Assembly: GCA_017882455.1 (NCBI GenBank)
Contig: JADGPL010000023.1
Span: forward strand, 1 to 48,989
Reading direction: 5' to 3'
DNA from: Solirubrobacteraceae bacterium
GTDB lineage: Bacteria > Actinomycetota > Thermoleophilia > Solirubrobacterales > Solirubrobacteraceae
Length of the DNA stretch: 48,989 nt
Numbering within the stretch: position 1 is the stretch's first letter; each line of letters begins with the position of its first letter. Both the position numbers and the translations under genes were made by a program. A model generated the notes under the pieces. The model searched no databases. It was not told where the DNA came from and saw nothing but the letters and a program-made list of their open reading frames with translations. Below, in pieces: positions 7,313 to 16,234 of the stretch.

Positions 7313-8593
7313 CTACGGGCGCTGGTAACCGGCATAGGTGATGCCGGATTCGCCGATCACGAGATTGTTGGGGGGTCCGTACTCGTTCTCTGCGAGGGAT
7401 GCCGGGAAACCCGGCGACAGGGCGATCTTCCTGCTCAAGGCGTACAGGATGAACTCGATCCTCGTCACGTGTGCGTGTGCGGGACAGATGCTGCCGTAGC
7501 CGGTGTGGCCTTCTGCGTTGACCCCGACGATGCCGCCTGTCGGCGTCGCGCCTGCCGCGACGCCGCTGCTGTGCGGGTCGATGTTGCCGACGATCCAGCG
7601 GATGCCACCGTGGGGAAGCTGAGTGTCGTCGTCGATGATGAACAGCACGAGCGCGGCGGCCTTGGCCGGCACGTTTGTCCATTGGAGAGGAGGGCTGATG
7701 CCGGTCCCATCACAGGTGTATGGCGTGGGAACTTCTTGGTTCCGTCCAAACGCCGGACTGCTCAGCGACAGCTGACCAGCTGGACGGGAGGCCACCTCGC
7801 CGTTGGCCAGGGACGCGCCTGTCTTCGGGCTGACCGCGAAAAGGCTCGACGTGGAAGTGCGTGACTTGGAAGCTTCTCTGGACGTAGACGGCTGAGAGGC
7901 TGGAGATCCGGCCGGGGGCGCTTCGATCGTCGAGCTCGTCTTCGGTCCCTTGTACTCCGAGCAATCTTCCATCACGTAGTGCGAATCGCATCTCGTGTAG
8001 CTCTTCCAGTGTTGATCGAAGGCGTGACCGAAGCTCGCCAGGAGAGCGCCTCGCTGCGGGGCGCTCTTGTTCGCGACGACCTGCGCGGAGATGCGCGCCC
8101 GGAGCAGTTCGACCTTCGACCGCGCCAGCAGGTCACCTTCGGTCTCGCCCGACGTCGCGAGAAACCTCTTGAGCGCTCCGGCCTTCGGGAAGCCGATCGT
8201 CTCGAGGTGCGACAGATGCTGCCTGATGTCCGCTTCGGAGACAGAGATCCCGCGTGCGCGGGCCTCTCCGATGACCCACTGAGACGTCAGCAGGAAGCCG
8301 AGCGCTGCGTGACCGGGGTTGCCGTTGCCGCCAAGCGCCTTCTCGATGGCCAGCCAATGCTCATAGCTAGCCTTGGGGATCGGCGTGCTCGCGACGAAGG
8401 CAACAGTGTCGGCACTCGACGCAGGCCGTCCCGTCGACGCTGCAGGAGAAGCCGGGATCGAGGAGGAGGAAGAGGAAGAAGAGGAGGAGGAGTCACTGCC
8501 GCAGCCCGTCGCCATGATCGAGGCGACGAACAACGCAACGACGCAGATGCGTCGACCTGCCGGGACCGTTCCTTTCGAAGCCCTCCTCCACAT
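7313..8593 (-). CDS. lipoprotein with SurA-N-like and PEBP/YbhB domains
   Basis: 426 residues. The signal peptide ends in a lipobox (ICVVALFVASIMATGC, Cys at about 31) and is followed by a run of Ser residues, a flexible linker. Residues about 75-195 (ASYEHWLAIEKAL, VIGEARARGISVSEADIRQHL) resemble the helical N-terminal domain of SurA/PrsA-type peptidyl-prolyl isomerases, without a parvulin domain. The C-terminal 160 residues are a phosphatidylethanolamine-binding/YbhB domain: CDGTGISPPLQW, PHGGIRWIVGNID, GYGSICPAHAH. It is presumably anchored outside the membrane. Ligand unknown. A TAGACT lies 9 nt before the ATG. Confidence 0.78.
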   Translation of the reverse strand: MWRRASKGTVPAGRRICVVALFVASIMATGCGSDSSSSSSSSSSSIPASPAASTGRPASSADTVAFVASTPIPKASYEHWLAIEKALGGNGNPGHAALGFLLTSQWVIGEARARGISVSEADIRQHLSHLETIGFPKAGALKRFLATSGETEGDLLARSKVELLRARISAQVVANKSAPQRGALLASFGHAFDQHWKSYTRCDSHYVMEDCSEYKGPKTSSTIEAPPAGSPASQPSTSREASKSRTSTSSLFAVSPKTGASLANGEVASRPAGQLSLSSPAFGRNQEVPTPYTCDGTGISPPLQWTNVPAKAAALVLFIIDDDTQLPHGGIRWIVGNIDPHSSGVAAGATPTGGIVGVNAEGHTGYGSICPAHAHVTRIEFILYALSRKIALSPGFPASLAENEYGPPNNLVIGESGITYAGYQRP

Positions 8594-8758
8594 TCTCGAA
8601 GCAGTCTATTGGGCATCGCTGAAGAGCAGCTCCACTTGCGCGACGAAGTGGACCTATCGGAAGTCGCGGATGGGCCCGGTGACCGCGGAGACGCGTAGGT
8701 TTACGCCGAACGTGTTCGGAAGGCCCGCAGGCGAGGAGCCGCGCCTGAGGCGCATCGC

Positions 8759-8764
8759 TACCCT
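8759..8764 (+). promoter_or_regulatory. -10 element, probable leaderless start
   Basis: TACCCT followed by 6 bases and the GTG of the lipoprotein gene. There is no ribosome site between them. Confidence 0.5.
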
Positions 8765-8770
8765 GCGCTC

Positions 8771-9334
8771 GTGCGTCTCGCCGCTCCATTGCTCGCCGGG
8801 CTGTGCCTGCTCGGCCTCGGCGCCTGCGGCGACACCGTGCAGCAGAAGCCGATCTCCCACTCGCTGCTCGAGGATCTGATCGTGGCGCCCTACCCCGTCT
8901 ACTGGCTCGGGGCGAGCTTCCAGGGCATGGCCGTCACCGAAGTCGTCCACGACCCGAGCGACGCCTTCACGGTCTCCTACGGCGACTGCCTGCAGGGCGG
9001 GCAGGGAGCCTGCGTGCCGCCCCTGCGCGTGGTGAGCTCTCCCGACAACAGCTTCCTGCCCGGCGGCTCCGCCCCGACCGAGGGCCGCTCGATCCGCGGC
9101 ATCCAGGCCGTGGTCGCCCAGGCGGGCAGGGCGATCGTGATCCCCACGGACGGGATCGTCGTCGACATCTACGCCAACGATGCCCGCGTCGCCGCCGCCG
9201 CAGCTCAGACGATGGTGCCGATCAACGCCCTTGGCTCCCCCGAAGCGCCGCTGCCCGCGCGCCAGCCCGACACCGGCTTCGGCGCCACCCCCCTGCCCTC
9301 CCAGATCCCCTCGCCGCTGCGCCCGCTGCGCTGA
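8771..9334 (+). CDS. putative lipoprotein of unknown function
   Basis: 187 residues from a GTG. A signal peptide with lipobox (APLLAGLCLLGLGAC, Cys at about 19) marks an exported, lipid-anchored protein. The mature part contains SLLEDLIVAPYPVYWLGASF, a Cys-containing region YGDCLQGGQGACVPPLRV (possible disulfide), and a conserved-looking VVAQAGRAIVIPTDGIVVDI. The Pro-rich end (PSQIPSPLRPLR) is probably disordered. I do not recognise the family. It stands alone between the PEBP lipoprotein (divergent) and the thioesterase (convergent). Confidence 0.75.
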   Translation: MRLAAPLLAGLCLLGLGACGDTVQQKPISHSLLEDLIVAPYPVYWLGASFQGMAVTEVVHDPSDAFTVSYGDCLQGGQGACVPPLRVVSSPDNSFLPGGSAPTEGRSIRGIQAVVAQAGRAIVIPTDGIVVDIYANDARVAAAAAQTMVPINALGSPEAPLPARQPDTGFGATPLPSQIPSPLRPLR

Positions 9335-9351
9335 TAGCCGCGCCCGCTGCG

Positions 9352-9795
9352 CTAGCCGGCCAGGGCGGAGAGCGGCGGCGTGCCGGCCGGCGCCGGACGC
9401 ACCGCGATCGTCATGCGCGTGAGCGCGCACAGGCGATCCTCGTCGTCGCTCACCCGCACGTCCCACACCCAGGTCGTGCGACCGCGGTGCAGGCGCGTCG
9501 CTTGCGCATGGACCGTGCCCGCGGTGATCGGGCGCAGGAAGCTCGTGCTGTTGGACAGCCCCATCGCCATCTCGCCGCTCTCCATCACCGCGAGCGCCGT
9601 GGCCAGCGAGGTCATCGACTCGGCCATCGAGGCGTACAGCCCGCCGTGCACGAGCCCGGCCGGCTGCTTGACCTGCTCGCGCACCGCCACCCGCGCGCGC
9701 ACCTCGGTGTCCGAGCAGGCGAGGATCTCGAGGCCGTAGAGGAGGTCGAAGCCGCGCATCACCGCATTGATCTGCTCGACGCTGGCTGTGCCCAT
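9352..9795 (-). CDS. PaaI/YdiI-type hotdog thioesterase
   Basis: 147 residues with a single hotdog domain. VHGGLYASMAESMTSLA is the family's signature HGGxxxxxxE/D stretch that opens the long central helix; the Glu is the probable catalytic acid. SNSTSFLRPITAGTVHAQA is the conserved second strand pair. Such enzymes hydrolyse acyl-CoA, often aromatic acyl-CoA or dihydroxynaphthoyl-CoA. Substrate is not determinable here. It is isolated, with an 85-bp gap to the divergent HTH-membrane protein; TATCGT lies 9 nt before its ATG. Confidence 0.88.
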   Translation of the reverse strand: MGTASVEQINAVMRGFDLLYGLEILACSDTEVRARVAVREQVKQPAGLVHGGLYASMAESMTSLATALAVMESGEMAMGLSNSTSFLRPITAGTVHAQATRLHRGRTTWVWDVRVSDDEDRLCALTRMTIAVRPAPAGTPPLSALAG

Positions 9796-9880
9796 CCCGC
9801 CGCCACGATAGCCTACGCTCCTCCGCTGCGGGCCCTGCGCCCAGCGCCCGGCGCCCCGGCGCGGAGTTCCTCAGAAGACC

Positions 9881-10874
9881 ATGAGCACATTGGACGAGCT
9901 CCCCCCCGACCAGCGCGCTGCGCTGTCCCTGCTGCTGCGCCAGCGCAAGAGCTACGCCGAGGTGGCGCTGCTGCTCTCCATCCCCGAACGGGCCGTGCAC
10001 GATCGTGCTCACGCGGCCCTCGCCGTGCTCGCCCCGCGCCAGGCGCGCGAGCTCGCACCCGAGCAGCGCGAGGAGGTCGGCGAGTACCTGCTCGGGCAGG
10101 CCGGCGTGGCCGAGCGCCTGCGCACGCGCGCGCACCTGGCGCAGTCCGAGCAGGCTCGGGCCTGGGCGGGGGCGCTCGCCGCCGAGCTCGCTCCGCTGGG
10201 TGGCTCGGAGCTGCCCGAGATCCCAGCCGCGGCCACCGGCGCGACCCCGAGCGCAGCAGCTGCGCCTGGCGCACCCACCACGCAGACCGCCGTCCAGGCG
10301 GCCGTGCGCGGGACCAATAGCGGCGCGCGGCCGATGCCCATCAGCGAGGTGGCCGCCTCCCTACCCTCCGGCGCGCCCTCCTCGCCCGCGAGCTCGCGCC
10401 TGGGCGGGGCGCTGCTGCTGGCCGCGATCGTCGTCGCCGTGGTGGTCGCCGTGATCCTGCTCACCGGCGGCGGCTCGAAATCCAAAGGGACCGCCTCCCA
10501 CAAGTCCTCGACCTCGAGCACGGCCGCCACCAAGACCGGCCCCACGGTCAGCCCGACGATCCCCCTGAGCTCGCCCAACCCGAAGAGCCGGAGCGCGGGC
10601 GTCGTGGCCGTGCTCTCCGAAAAAGGCAAACGCGCCTTCTACATCGAAGCCCAGCACCTGGCCCCCAGCCGCGGGTTCTTCTACGCGATCTGGTTGTACA
10701 ACTCCCACACGAGCGCCGAGGCGCTGAGCAGGGCCCCGGCGGTCGGCTCGAGCCAAAAGCTCTCAGGCGGCGCGCCGCTGCCGTCCAACGCCGGCGAATT
10801 CCGTGAAATCCTGCTCACGCGCGAGACCAGCAGCAAACCCACGCATCCCGGCCACCTGGTCCTGCGAGGCGCCT

Positions 10875-10894
<20 letters not shown>
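9881..10894 (+). CDS. membrane-tethered HTH protein with RskA-like extracytoplasmic domain
   Basis: 337 residues. Residues 5-55 (LPPDQRAALSLLLRQRKSYA and the following SIPERAVHDRAHAAL) look like a sigma-factor region 4-type helix-turn-helix. An Ala-rich helical stretch and a disordered linker follow. One transmembrane helix (about 174-195, ALLLAAIVVAVVVAVILL) leads to an outer domain with GVVAVLSEKGKRAFYIEAQ, GFFYAIWLYNS and FREILLTRETSSKPTHPG, which resembles the C-terminal domain of anti-sigma-K (RskA). This is DNA-binding and sensing in one chain, rather than a sigma/anti-sigma pair. No sigma gene lies nearby. It overlaps the oppositely oriented oxidase gene by 20 bp at the 3' ends. Confidence 0.75.
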
Positions 10895-12537
<1,643 letters not shown>

Positions 12538-12545
<8 letters not shown>

Positions 12546-13101
12546 TGATCCGCTCGAGCCCGTCCAGGGCTTCGTCGATCGTGGCCGCCGCCGCCCGGCG
12601 CACCATCACGCCGCCGAGGCGCGGAAAGAGGCCGGTGAGGGTCTGTCGCAGCTCGATCGTCACCTCTGTGGCGTTGACCTCTGTGGCGTTGACCTCTGTG
12701 GCGTTGGCGACCCGCACGCGCACGCACGCGCGCGCGCGTGCCGCCGCGTCCGGTGCATCCGGCGCGCCGGGTGCACCGGGTGCGTCTGGTGCCTCCGGCG
12801 GGAAGGCCGCCAGGCGCACCTCGGTCTCAGCCGAGCTGAGCAGCCGTGCGAAGGGCGTGCCCTGGATGCGCTGCGCCCACGTGAGCGCGCGGGTGTGCTC
12901 ATCGGTCGCAACCACGTTGAAGTCGGCACGCACCACTTTGCCCTTGCGCGTGAGCATGACCTCGGTGAAGGCACCGTCCTGCACGTCCTCCACGCGTGTC
13001 ACGCGGGGCCACCAACGCGGCAGGTGGTGTGGATCGCGCACGAGGCTCCACACCTCCTCCACCGGTGCTGCGATCGTGCGGCTGCGGCGCGCGGTGGGCA
13101 T
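12538..13101 (-). CDS. SRPBCC-family protein (polyketide cyclase/START-like)
   Basis: 187 residues. The START-like fold begins RRSRTIAAPVEEVWSLVRDP followed by HHLPRWWP and continues through LTWAQRIQGTPFARLL. The C-terminal long helix (GGVMVRRAAAATIDEALDGL) closes the hydrophobic pocket. Between them are two low-complexity insertions: a run of Ala/Pro/Asp/Gly and three copies of VNATE encoded by an exact 15-bp tandem repeat, both in the loop before the last strand. The ligand is unknown. It is coupled to the downstream FAD oxidase. TAAGCT lies 8 nt before the ATG. Confidence 0.82.
12663..12707. repeat. 15-bp tandem repeat, 3 copies, inside the SRPBCC gene
   Basis: CCTCTGTGGCGTTGA is repeated three times; the third copy differs at its last base. 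In the minus-strand gene it encodes repeated VNATE and keeps the frame. The following 12750-12800 holds looser 9-bp repeats encoding Pro-Asp-Ala/Pro-Gly-Ala. Confidence 0.9.
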
Positions 13102-13109
13102 GGGTGCGA

Positions 13110-13115
13110 AGCTTA
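13110..13115 (-). promoter_or_regulatory. -10 element, probable leaderless start of the SRPBCC gene
   Basis: TAAGCT on the minus strand followed by 8 bases and the ATG. Confidence 0.35.
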
Positions 13116-13157
13116 GTCAGGCCGAGCCGCGCCGACGTAGAGCCTCCATCGTGCACG

Positions 13158-13179
13158 CCGTATAACCATTGTTATACGG
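13158..13179. repeat. 22-bp palindrome, copy 1
   Basis: CCGTATAAC and GTTATACGG arms around CATT; ten of eleven base pairs match. It lies in the spacer between apt and the SRPBCC gene. On the minus strand it contains ATGGTTATACGG, opening a short frame reading MVIRRARWRLYVG that ends after 18 codons. Related copies are at 13227, 18938 and 36338. Confidence 0.8.
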
Positions 13180-13226
13180 CCGGCGCAATGGGACATAGCG
13201 CCACGGCTTTGTCTCCGCGGATGCTG

Positions 13227-13248
13227 CTGTATGGCCATGGCTATACAG
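13227..13248. repeat. 22-bp palindrome, copy 2
   Basis: CTGTATGGCCA and TGGCTATACAG; ten Watson-Crick pairs and one G-T out of eleven. It ends three bases from the apt stop codon, so it could also act as an RNA hairpin at the apt 3' end, though no U-tract follows. Same core (CCATGG) and TATAC arm as copies 1, 3 and 4. Confidence 0.75.
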
Positions 13249-13251
13249 ACG

Positions 13252-13806
13252 TCAAGATCGGTATGCAAGCAGCGCGTGCACATCGCGCCCGGCCAGGCGC
13301 TCGCGCCCATCCAGGAAGGCCAGCTCGATCAGAAAGCCGCAGCCGACGACCTCGCCGCCGAGCTGCTCGACGAGGTCGCACAGAGTGGCGGCGGTGCCGC
13401 CGGTGGCCAGCAGGTCGTCGTGGACGAGCACGCGCCGTCCGGCTGCCACGGCATCGGTGTGCAGCTCGAGCTGTCCTTCGCCGTACTCGAGCAGGTACTC
13501 GGCGCTGACGGTCTCATAGGGGAGCTTGCCGGGCTTGCGCGCCAGCACGAAGCCCGCGCCCAGCTCGAGGGCGAGGGCGGGGCCCAGCAGGAAGCCGCGG
13601 GCCTCGGCCGCGACCACGCAGTCCACCTCCAGCGGGCGCGCATAGTCGGCCAGCAGCCGGACCGATTCGGCGAGGGCGCCGGCGTCGGCCATCAGCGGCG
13701 TTATGTCCTTGAAGCCGATCCCCGGCCTGGGGAAGTCGGGGATGTCGCGGATCAGCGAGCGCAGATCGGCCGGCCCGCCCGCCGGGGTGGGCGGGTGTCC
13801 GCTCAC
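13252..13806 (-). CDS. apt: adenine phosphoribosyltransferase
   Basis: 184 residues; makes AMP from adenine and PRPP (purine salvage). Hallmarks: LRSLIRDIPDFPRPGIGFKD at the start, VVAAEARGFLLGPALA, and the PRPP-binding loop RVLVHDDLLATGGTAAT. The GTG start at 13806 overlaps the stop of the MerR-type gene by four bases (GTGA), so apt is the last gene of the garA-ftsR-apt operon. A longer open frame upstream of this GTG is only the shadow of the MerR gene. Confidence 0.95.
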   Translation of the reverse strand: MSGHPPTPAGGPADLRSLIRDIPDFPRPGIGFKDITPLMADAGALAESVRLLADYARPLEVDCVVAAEARGFLLGPALALELGAGFVLARKPGKLPYETVSAEYLLEYGEGQLELHTDAVAAGRRVLVHDDLLATGGTAATLCDLVEQLGGEVVGCGFLIELAFLDGRERLAGRDVHALLAYRS

Positions 13807-14606
13807 CGCACGATCTTGCGCAGGTCGCGGATCAGCAGCAGGTGCTTGAGGTGGGTGGCGACGGCGGCGAGGTTCTCGAGCGCCTCGACGGCCTCCTTGC
13901 GCCGCTCGGGGTTGCGCGAGCGCAGGGCAGGGGCGAGGATCTGCTGGAGCAGGTTGGCCTCGCGGTCGGCCGAGGAGCGAAAGACGCGGAGGTTGCGCCC
14001 GCCGACGCCGTAGCGGGCGAGCTCGGCGACGGCCGCGATGATCTCGCGCTCGGTCTCGTCGAAGTAGCGCACGCCGCCGCGCATCTCGCCCTTGACGACG
14101 CCGTACTCTTCCAGCTCGCGCACGAGCTTGGCCTCGGCCTTGGTCTCCTCGAGCACGTCCTCGATCGAGTAGAGGGCGCCGGTGGCCTCGCGCACGCTCA
14201 CGCTGGGACGCCACGTGCGCCCGCTCTCGCGGGCGGTGCGCCCGGGAACCGGCGCGGTGTCGCCGGAGCGCCCGGCGGCGAGCTCCTGGCGGATCACGCG
14301 CAGCGGCAGGAACTCGTCGCGCTGCATGCGCAGGATCGTGCGCAGGCGGGCCACCTCGCCCTGGGAGTAGAGGCGGTAGCCGCCCGGGGTGCGCCGTGGC
14401 GTCAGCAGCTTCTGATCCTCCAGGTAGCGGATCTTGGAGATGGAGATGTCGGGGAACTCCTGGGCGAGGGCCTTGCACACGGCCCCGATCGTGAGCGACT
14501 TCTGGCGCTTTGCGAGCTCGGAGCGCCCGGGAGGATCCTGCGCGGCGAGCTCCGCCTCGAGCTGCCCGGGCGGGATCTCGTCCGCGGGTGTGGCGCGGGC
14601 GGCCAT
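13803..14606 (-). CDS. ftsR: MerR-family regulator, FtsR-like
   Basis: 267 residues. The winged-helix MerR domain (about 35-105) reads LTIGAVCKALAQEF, ISISKIRYLEDQKLL and PRRTPGGYRLYSQGEVARL. It is followed by an acidic linker and a helical C-terminal region (EDVLEETKAEAKLVRELEEY, GVVKGEMRGGVRYFDE). The length and the neighbour (a GarA-type FHA gene immediately upstream) match mycobacterial Rv1828 and corynebacterial FtsR, which activates ftsZ; the regulon here is inferred. The ATG overlaps the stop of the FHA gene by one base; apt overlaps its end by four. Confidence 0.85.
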   Translation of the reverse strand: MAARATPADEIPPGQLEAELAAQDPPGRSELAKRQKSLTIGAVCKALAQEFPDISISKIRYLEDQKLLTPRRTPGGYRLYSQGEVARLRTILRMQRDEFLPLRVIRQELAAGRSGDTAPVPGRTARESGRTWRPSVSVREATGALYSIEDVLEETKAEAKLVRELEEYGVVKGEMRGGVRYFDETEREIIAAVAELARYGVGGRNLRVFRSSADREANLLQQILAPALRSRNPERRKEAVEALENLAAVATHLKHLLLIRDLRKIVR

Positions 14607-15103
14607 CAGCGCGCGTGGAAGGTGAGCTTGTACTTGCCGATCTGCACCTCGTCACCCTCCTGCAGGTGGTGGGACTCGATCCGCGAGCGGTTCACATAGG
14701 TGCCGTTCAGCGAGCCGCAGTCGTCGAGGTGCCAGTCCTCGCCGCGGTGGATCAAGAGGGCGTGGTCGCGCGAGACGGTGACGTCGTCGAGGAACACCTC
14801 GGAGTCGGGCCGGCGCCCGATGCTCATGCGCTCGCCCTCGACGGGGAAGCTCTCGCCGACGCGCCCGCCGCCCGCGCGGATGACCAGAGCGGGGCCGTGC
14901 CTCATGGCCTCGTCCATCTCCATCGGCACGAGCTCGCCGGTCTCGTCGATCCGGTAGGTCGCGGTGATTGGATCGCCTCCCGCTCCGCCCGCCCCGCCCT
15001 CTGCGCCGGCGCCCTCGGTGCGCGGGAGCAGCGCGCCGCAGCGCTGGCAGTAGTTGGCTCCCTCGCCGTTTACGAAACCGCACTCGGTGCAGTGCAGGGC
15101 CAT
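14606..15103 (-). CDS. garA: FHA-domain protein with zinc ribbon, GarA/OdhI-like
   Basis: 165 residues. An N-terminal zinc ribbon has two CxxC pairs (CTECGFVNGEGANYCQRC). A short Gly-rich linker follows, then PITATYRID, which sits where GarA has its kinase-phosphorylated ETTSVF motif. The C-terminal FHA domain (about 75-165) shows IGRRPDSEVFLDDVTVSRDH and GSLNGTYVN. GarA and OdhI inhibit 2-oxoglutarate dehydrogenase and switch glutamate synthesis when the N-terminal Thr is unphosphorylated. The zinc ribbon is not in mycobacterial GarA. First gene of the garA-ftsR-apt operon. Confidence 0.85.
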   Translation of the reverse strand: MALHCTECGFVNGEGANYCQRCGALLPRTEGAGAEGGAGGAGGDPITATYRIDETGELVPMEMDEAMRHGPALVIRAGGGRVGESFPVEGERMSIGRRPDSEVFLDDVTVSRDHALLIHRGEDWHLDDCGSLNGTYVNRSRIESHHLQEGDEVQIGKYKLTFHAR

Positions 15104-15146
15104 GACAGCAGTGCTCTCCTCTAGACGGCCGGTCGAGCCGAGCGGC

Positions 15147-15401
15147 TCACTCGGCGCCGTCCGGCTGGCGGTGGGCGAGGATGTCGGTGAGCTTCTGCAC
15201 GTCCTCGCCGGTGATCATGATCTCGCCGTCCTCGTGCTTGTTGCGCAGGCGGTTGACGAGCTCGGCGCGCAGGATGTCGATCTTGCCGTGCAGGATGCGC
15301 CGCTTGTAGGAGATCTCGGTCTCCTCCTCGGTCAGCTGGCGGATCACGTCTTTGAGTTCGACGTCCGTCAGCGAGCCAAGGTCGGGAAACGTCTCGTCCA
15401 T
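15147..15401 (-). CDS. rsiG: RsiG-like c-di-GMP-responsive anti-sigma factor, single-motif form
   Basis: 84 residues forming a helical hairpin. Residues 27-42 read E-x3-S-x2-R-x3-H-x3-D (EISYKRRILHGKID region), the c-di-GMP signature E(X)3S(X)2R(X)3Q(X)3D of RsiG with His for Gln. Streptomyces RsiG has two such motifs in one chain and, with c-di-GMP, holds sigma WhiG; single-motif forms act as dimers. No whiG or diguanylate cyclase lies in the window. GAGGAGAGG precedes the ATG. A TATACT -10 lies about 75 bp upstream. It precedes the garA operon on the same strand, 43 bp away. Confidence 0.7.
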   Translation of the reverse strand: MDETFPDLGSLTDVELKDVIRQLTEEETEISYKRRILHGKIDILRAELVNRLRNKHEDGEIMITGEDVQKLTDILAHRQPDGAE

Positions 15402-15474
15402 CGTGGCCTCTCCTCTCGCGGACTGTGCCGGCGATCGCGTCTGTCAGGTGCCGGCGATGCCGGCCAGAGCAGCG

Positions 15475-15480
15475 AGTATA
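15475..15480 (-). promoter_or_regulatory. -10 element (TATACT) for the rsiG-like gene
   Basis: TATACT on the minus strand, an exact match to the strong -10 consensus family, gives a leader of about 65-70 nt before the rsiG-like ATG. No clear -35. It may also drive the garA operon. Confidence 0.5.
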
Positions 15481-15508
15481 GACCAAACGGTCAGGTTGAG
15501 CTTTAGGG

Positions 15509-16234
15509 CTAGGAGATGGGAGGGCGACGTTCGCGCTGAGCGGCCGCGCGCAGCTGGAGCGCGCCGTCTCTCGCGTAGAGCGCGCTGGCGACGAGCGCCA
15601 GCGCGAGGCCCACGAACAGGAGCGCTTCGGCGAACGTCTGCAGGCCCGCCATGGCGAAGAAGAACGAGCCCATGACCGGCGCCACAGACAGGCGCCCGGG
15701 CCAGTTGATGCGCAGCTCGGCCCCGCGCGAGAGGCCGTAGCGCCCGAGCGCGAGCATCGAGAGCTCGCGCGCGGCCAGCACGGCCAGCGCCCAGCGCGGA
15801 AGCAGGTCGAAGCGCCAGCTCACGACCACGCCCGAGACCACCAGCAGCCGGTCTGTGACCGGGTCCATCAGGGCGCCCAGGCGGCTGTACTGGCGCGTCA
15901 CGCGGGCGGCGATCCCGTCGGCGTAGTCGCCCCAGCCGATCAACGCGAACAGCGTGGCCACGAGCGCGCCCGTCCCGTCGCGGCTCGACAGGGCCACGAC
16001 CAGGAAGACCGGGATCAGCGCCAGGCGCGCGAAGCCGATCGTGTTGGGGATCGTCCACGGGCGCAGCGGCTGGCCGGCCTGCGTCTGCGCGGGGGGCGGC
16101 CCGGAGCGGTCCAGCCCGAACAGGCGCCTGAGCGTCAGGCGCGGCTCGCGCGGCTGCTCGCCCTCGCGTGACGGTTCGCCCGCGCGCGGCGGCTCGCGCT
16201 CGCGCGGGTCGCGCCCTAGGGGAGGCTCCGCCAC
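15509..16234 (-). CDS. pgsA: CDP-alcohol phosphatidyltransferase (PgsA-like)
   Basis: 241 residues. An extra 55-residue charged N-terminus (many Glu-Arg-Pro) is followed by the membrane enzyme. The catalytic CDP-alcohol motif D-G-x2-A-R-x8-G-x3-D-x3-D is complete in ADGIAARVTRQYSRLGALMD followed by PVTD. Helices such as TIPNTIGFARLALIPVFLVV and APVMGSFFFAMAGLQTF match the family. It most likely makes phosphatidylglycerol phosphate from CDP-diacylglycerol, the product of cdsA elsewhere in the window. It starts one codon-scale overlap after proS, with which it is probably co-transcribed. Confidence 0.85.
   Translation of the reverse strand: MAEPPLGRDPREREPPRAGEPSREGEQPREPRLTLRRLFGLDRSGPPPAQTQAGQPLRPWTIPNTIGFARLALIPVFLVVALSSRDGTGALVATLFALIGWGDYADGIAARVTRQYSRLGALMDPVTDRLLVVSGVVVSWRFDLLPRWALAVLAARELSMLALGRYGLSRGAELRINWPGRLSVAPVMGSFFFAMAGLQTFAEALLFVGLALALVASALYARDGALQLRAAAQRERRPPIS

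Noticed and set aside
13113-13310. Small gene starting at palindrome copy 1 or 2 (MVIRRARWRLYVG or MAIQTSRSV frames)
   Set aside because: Too short, overlaps apt or ends quickly, and no recognisable family; kept only as part of the palindrome observation.
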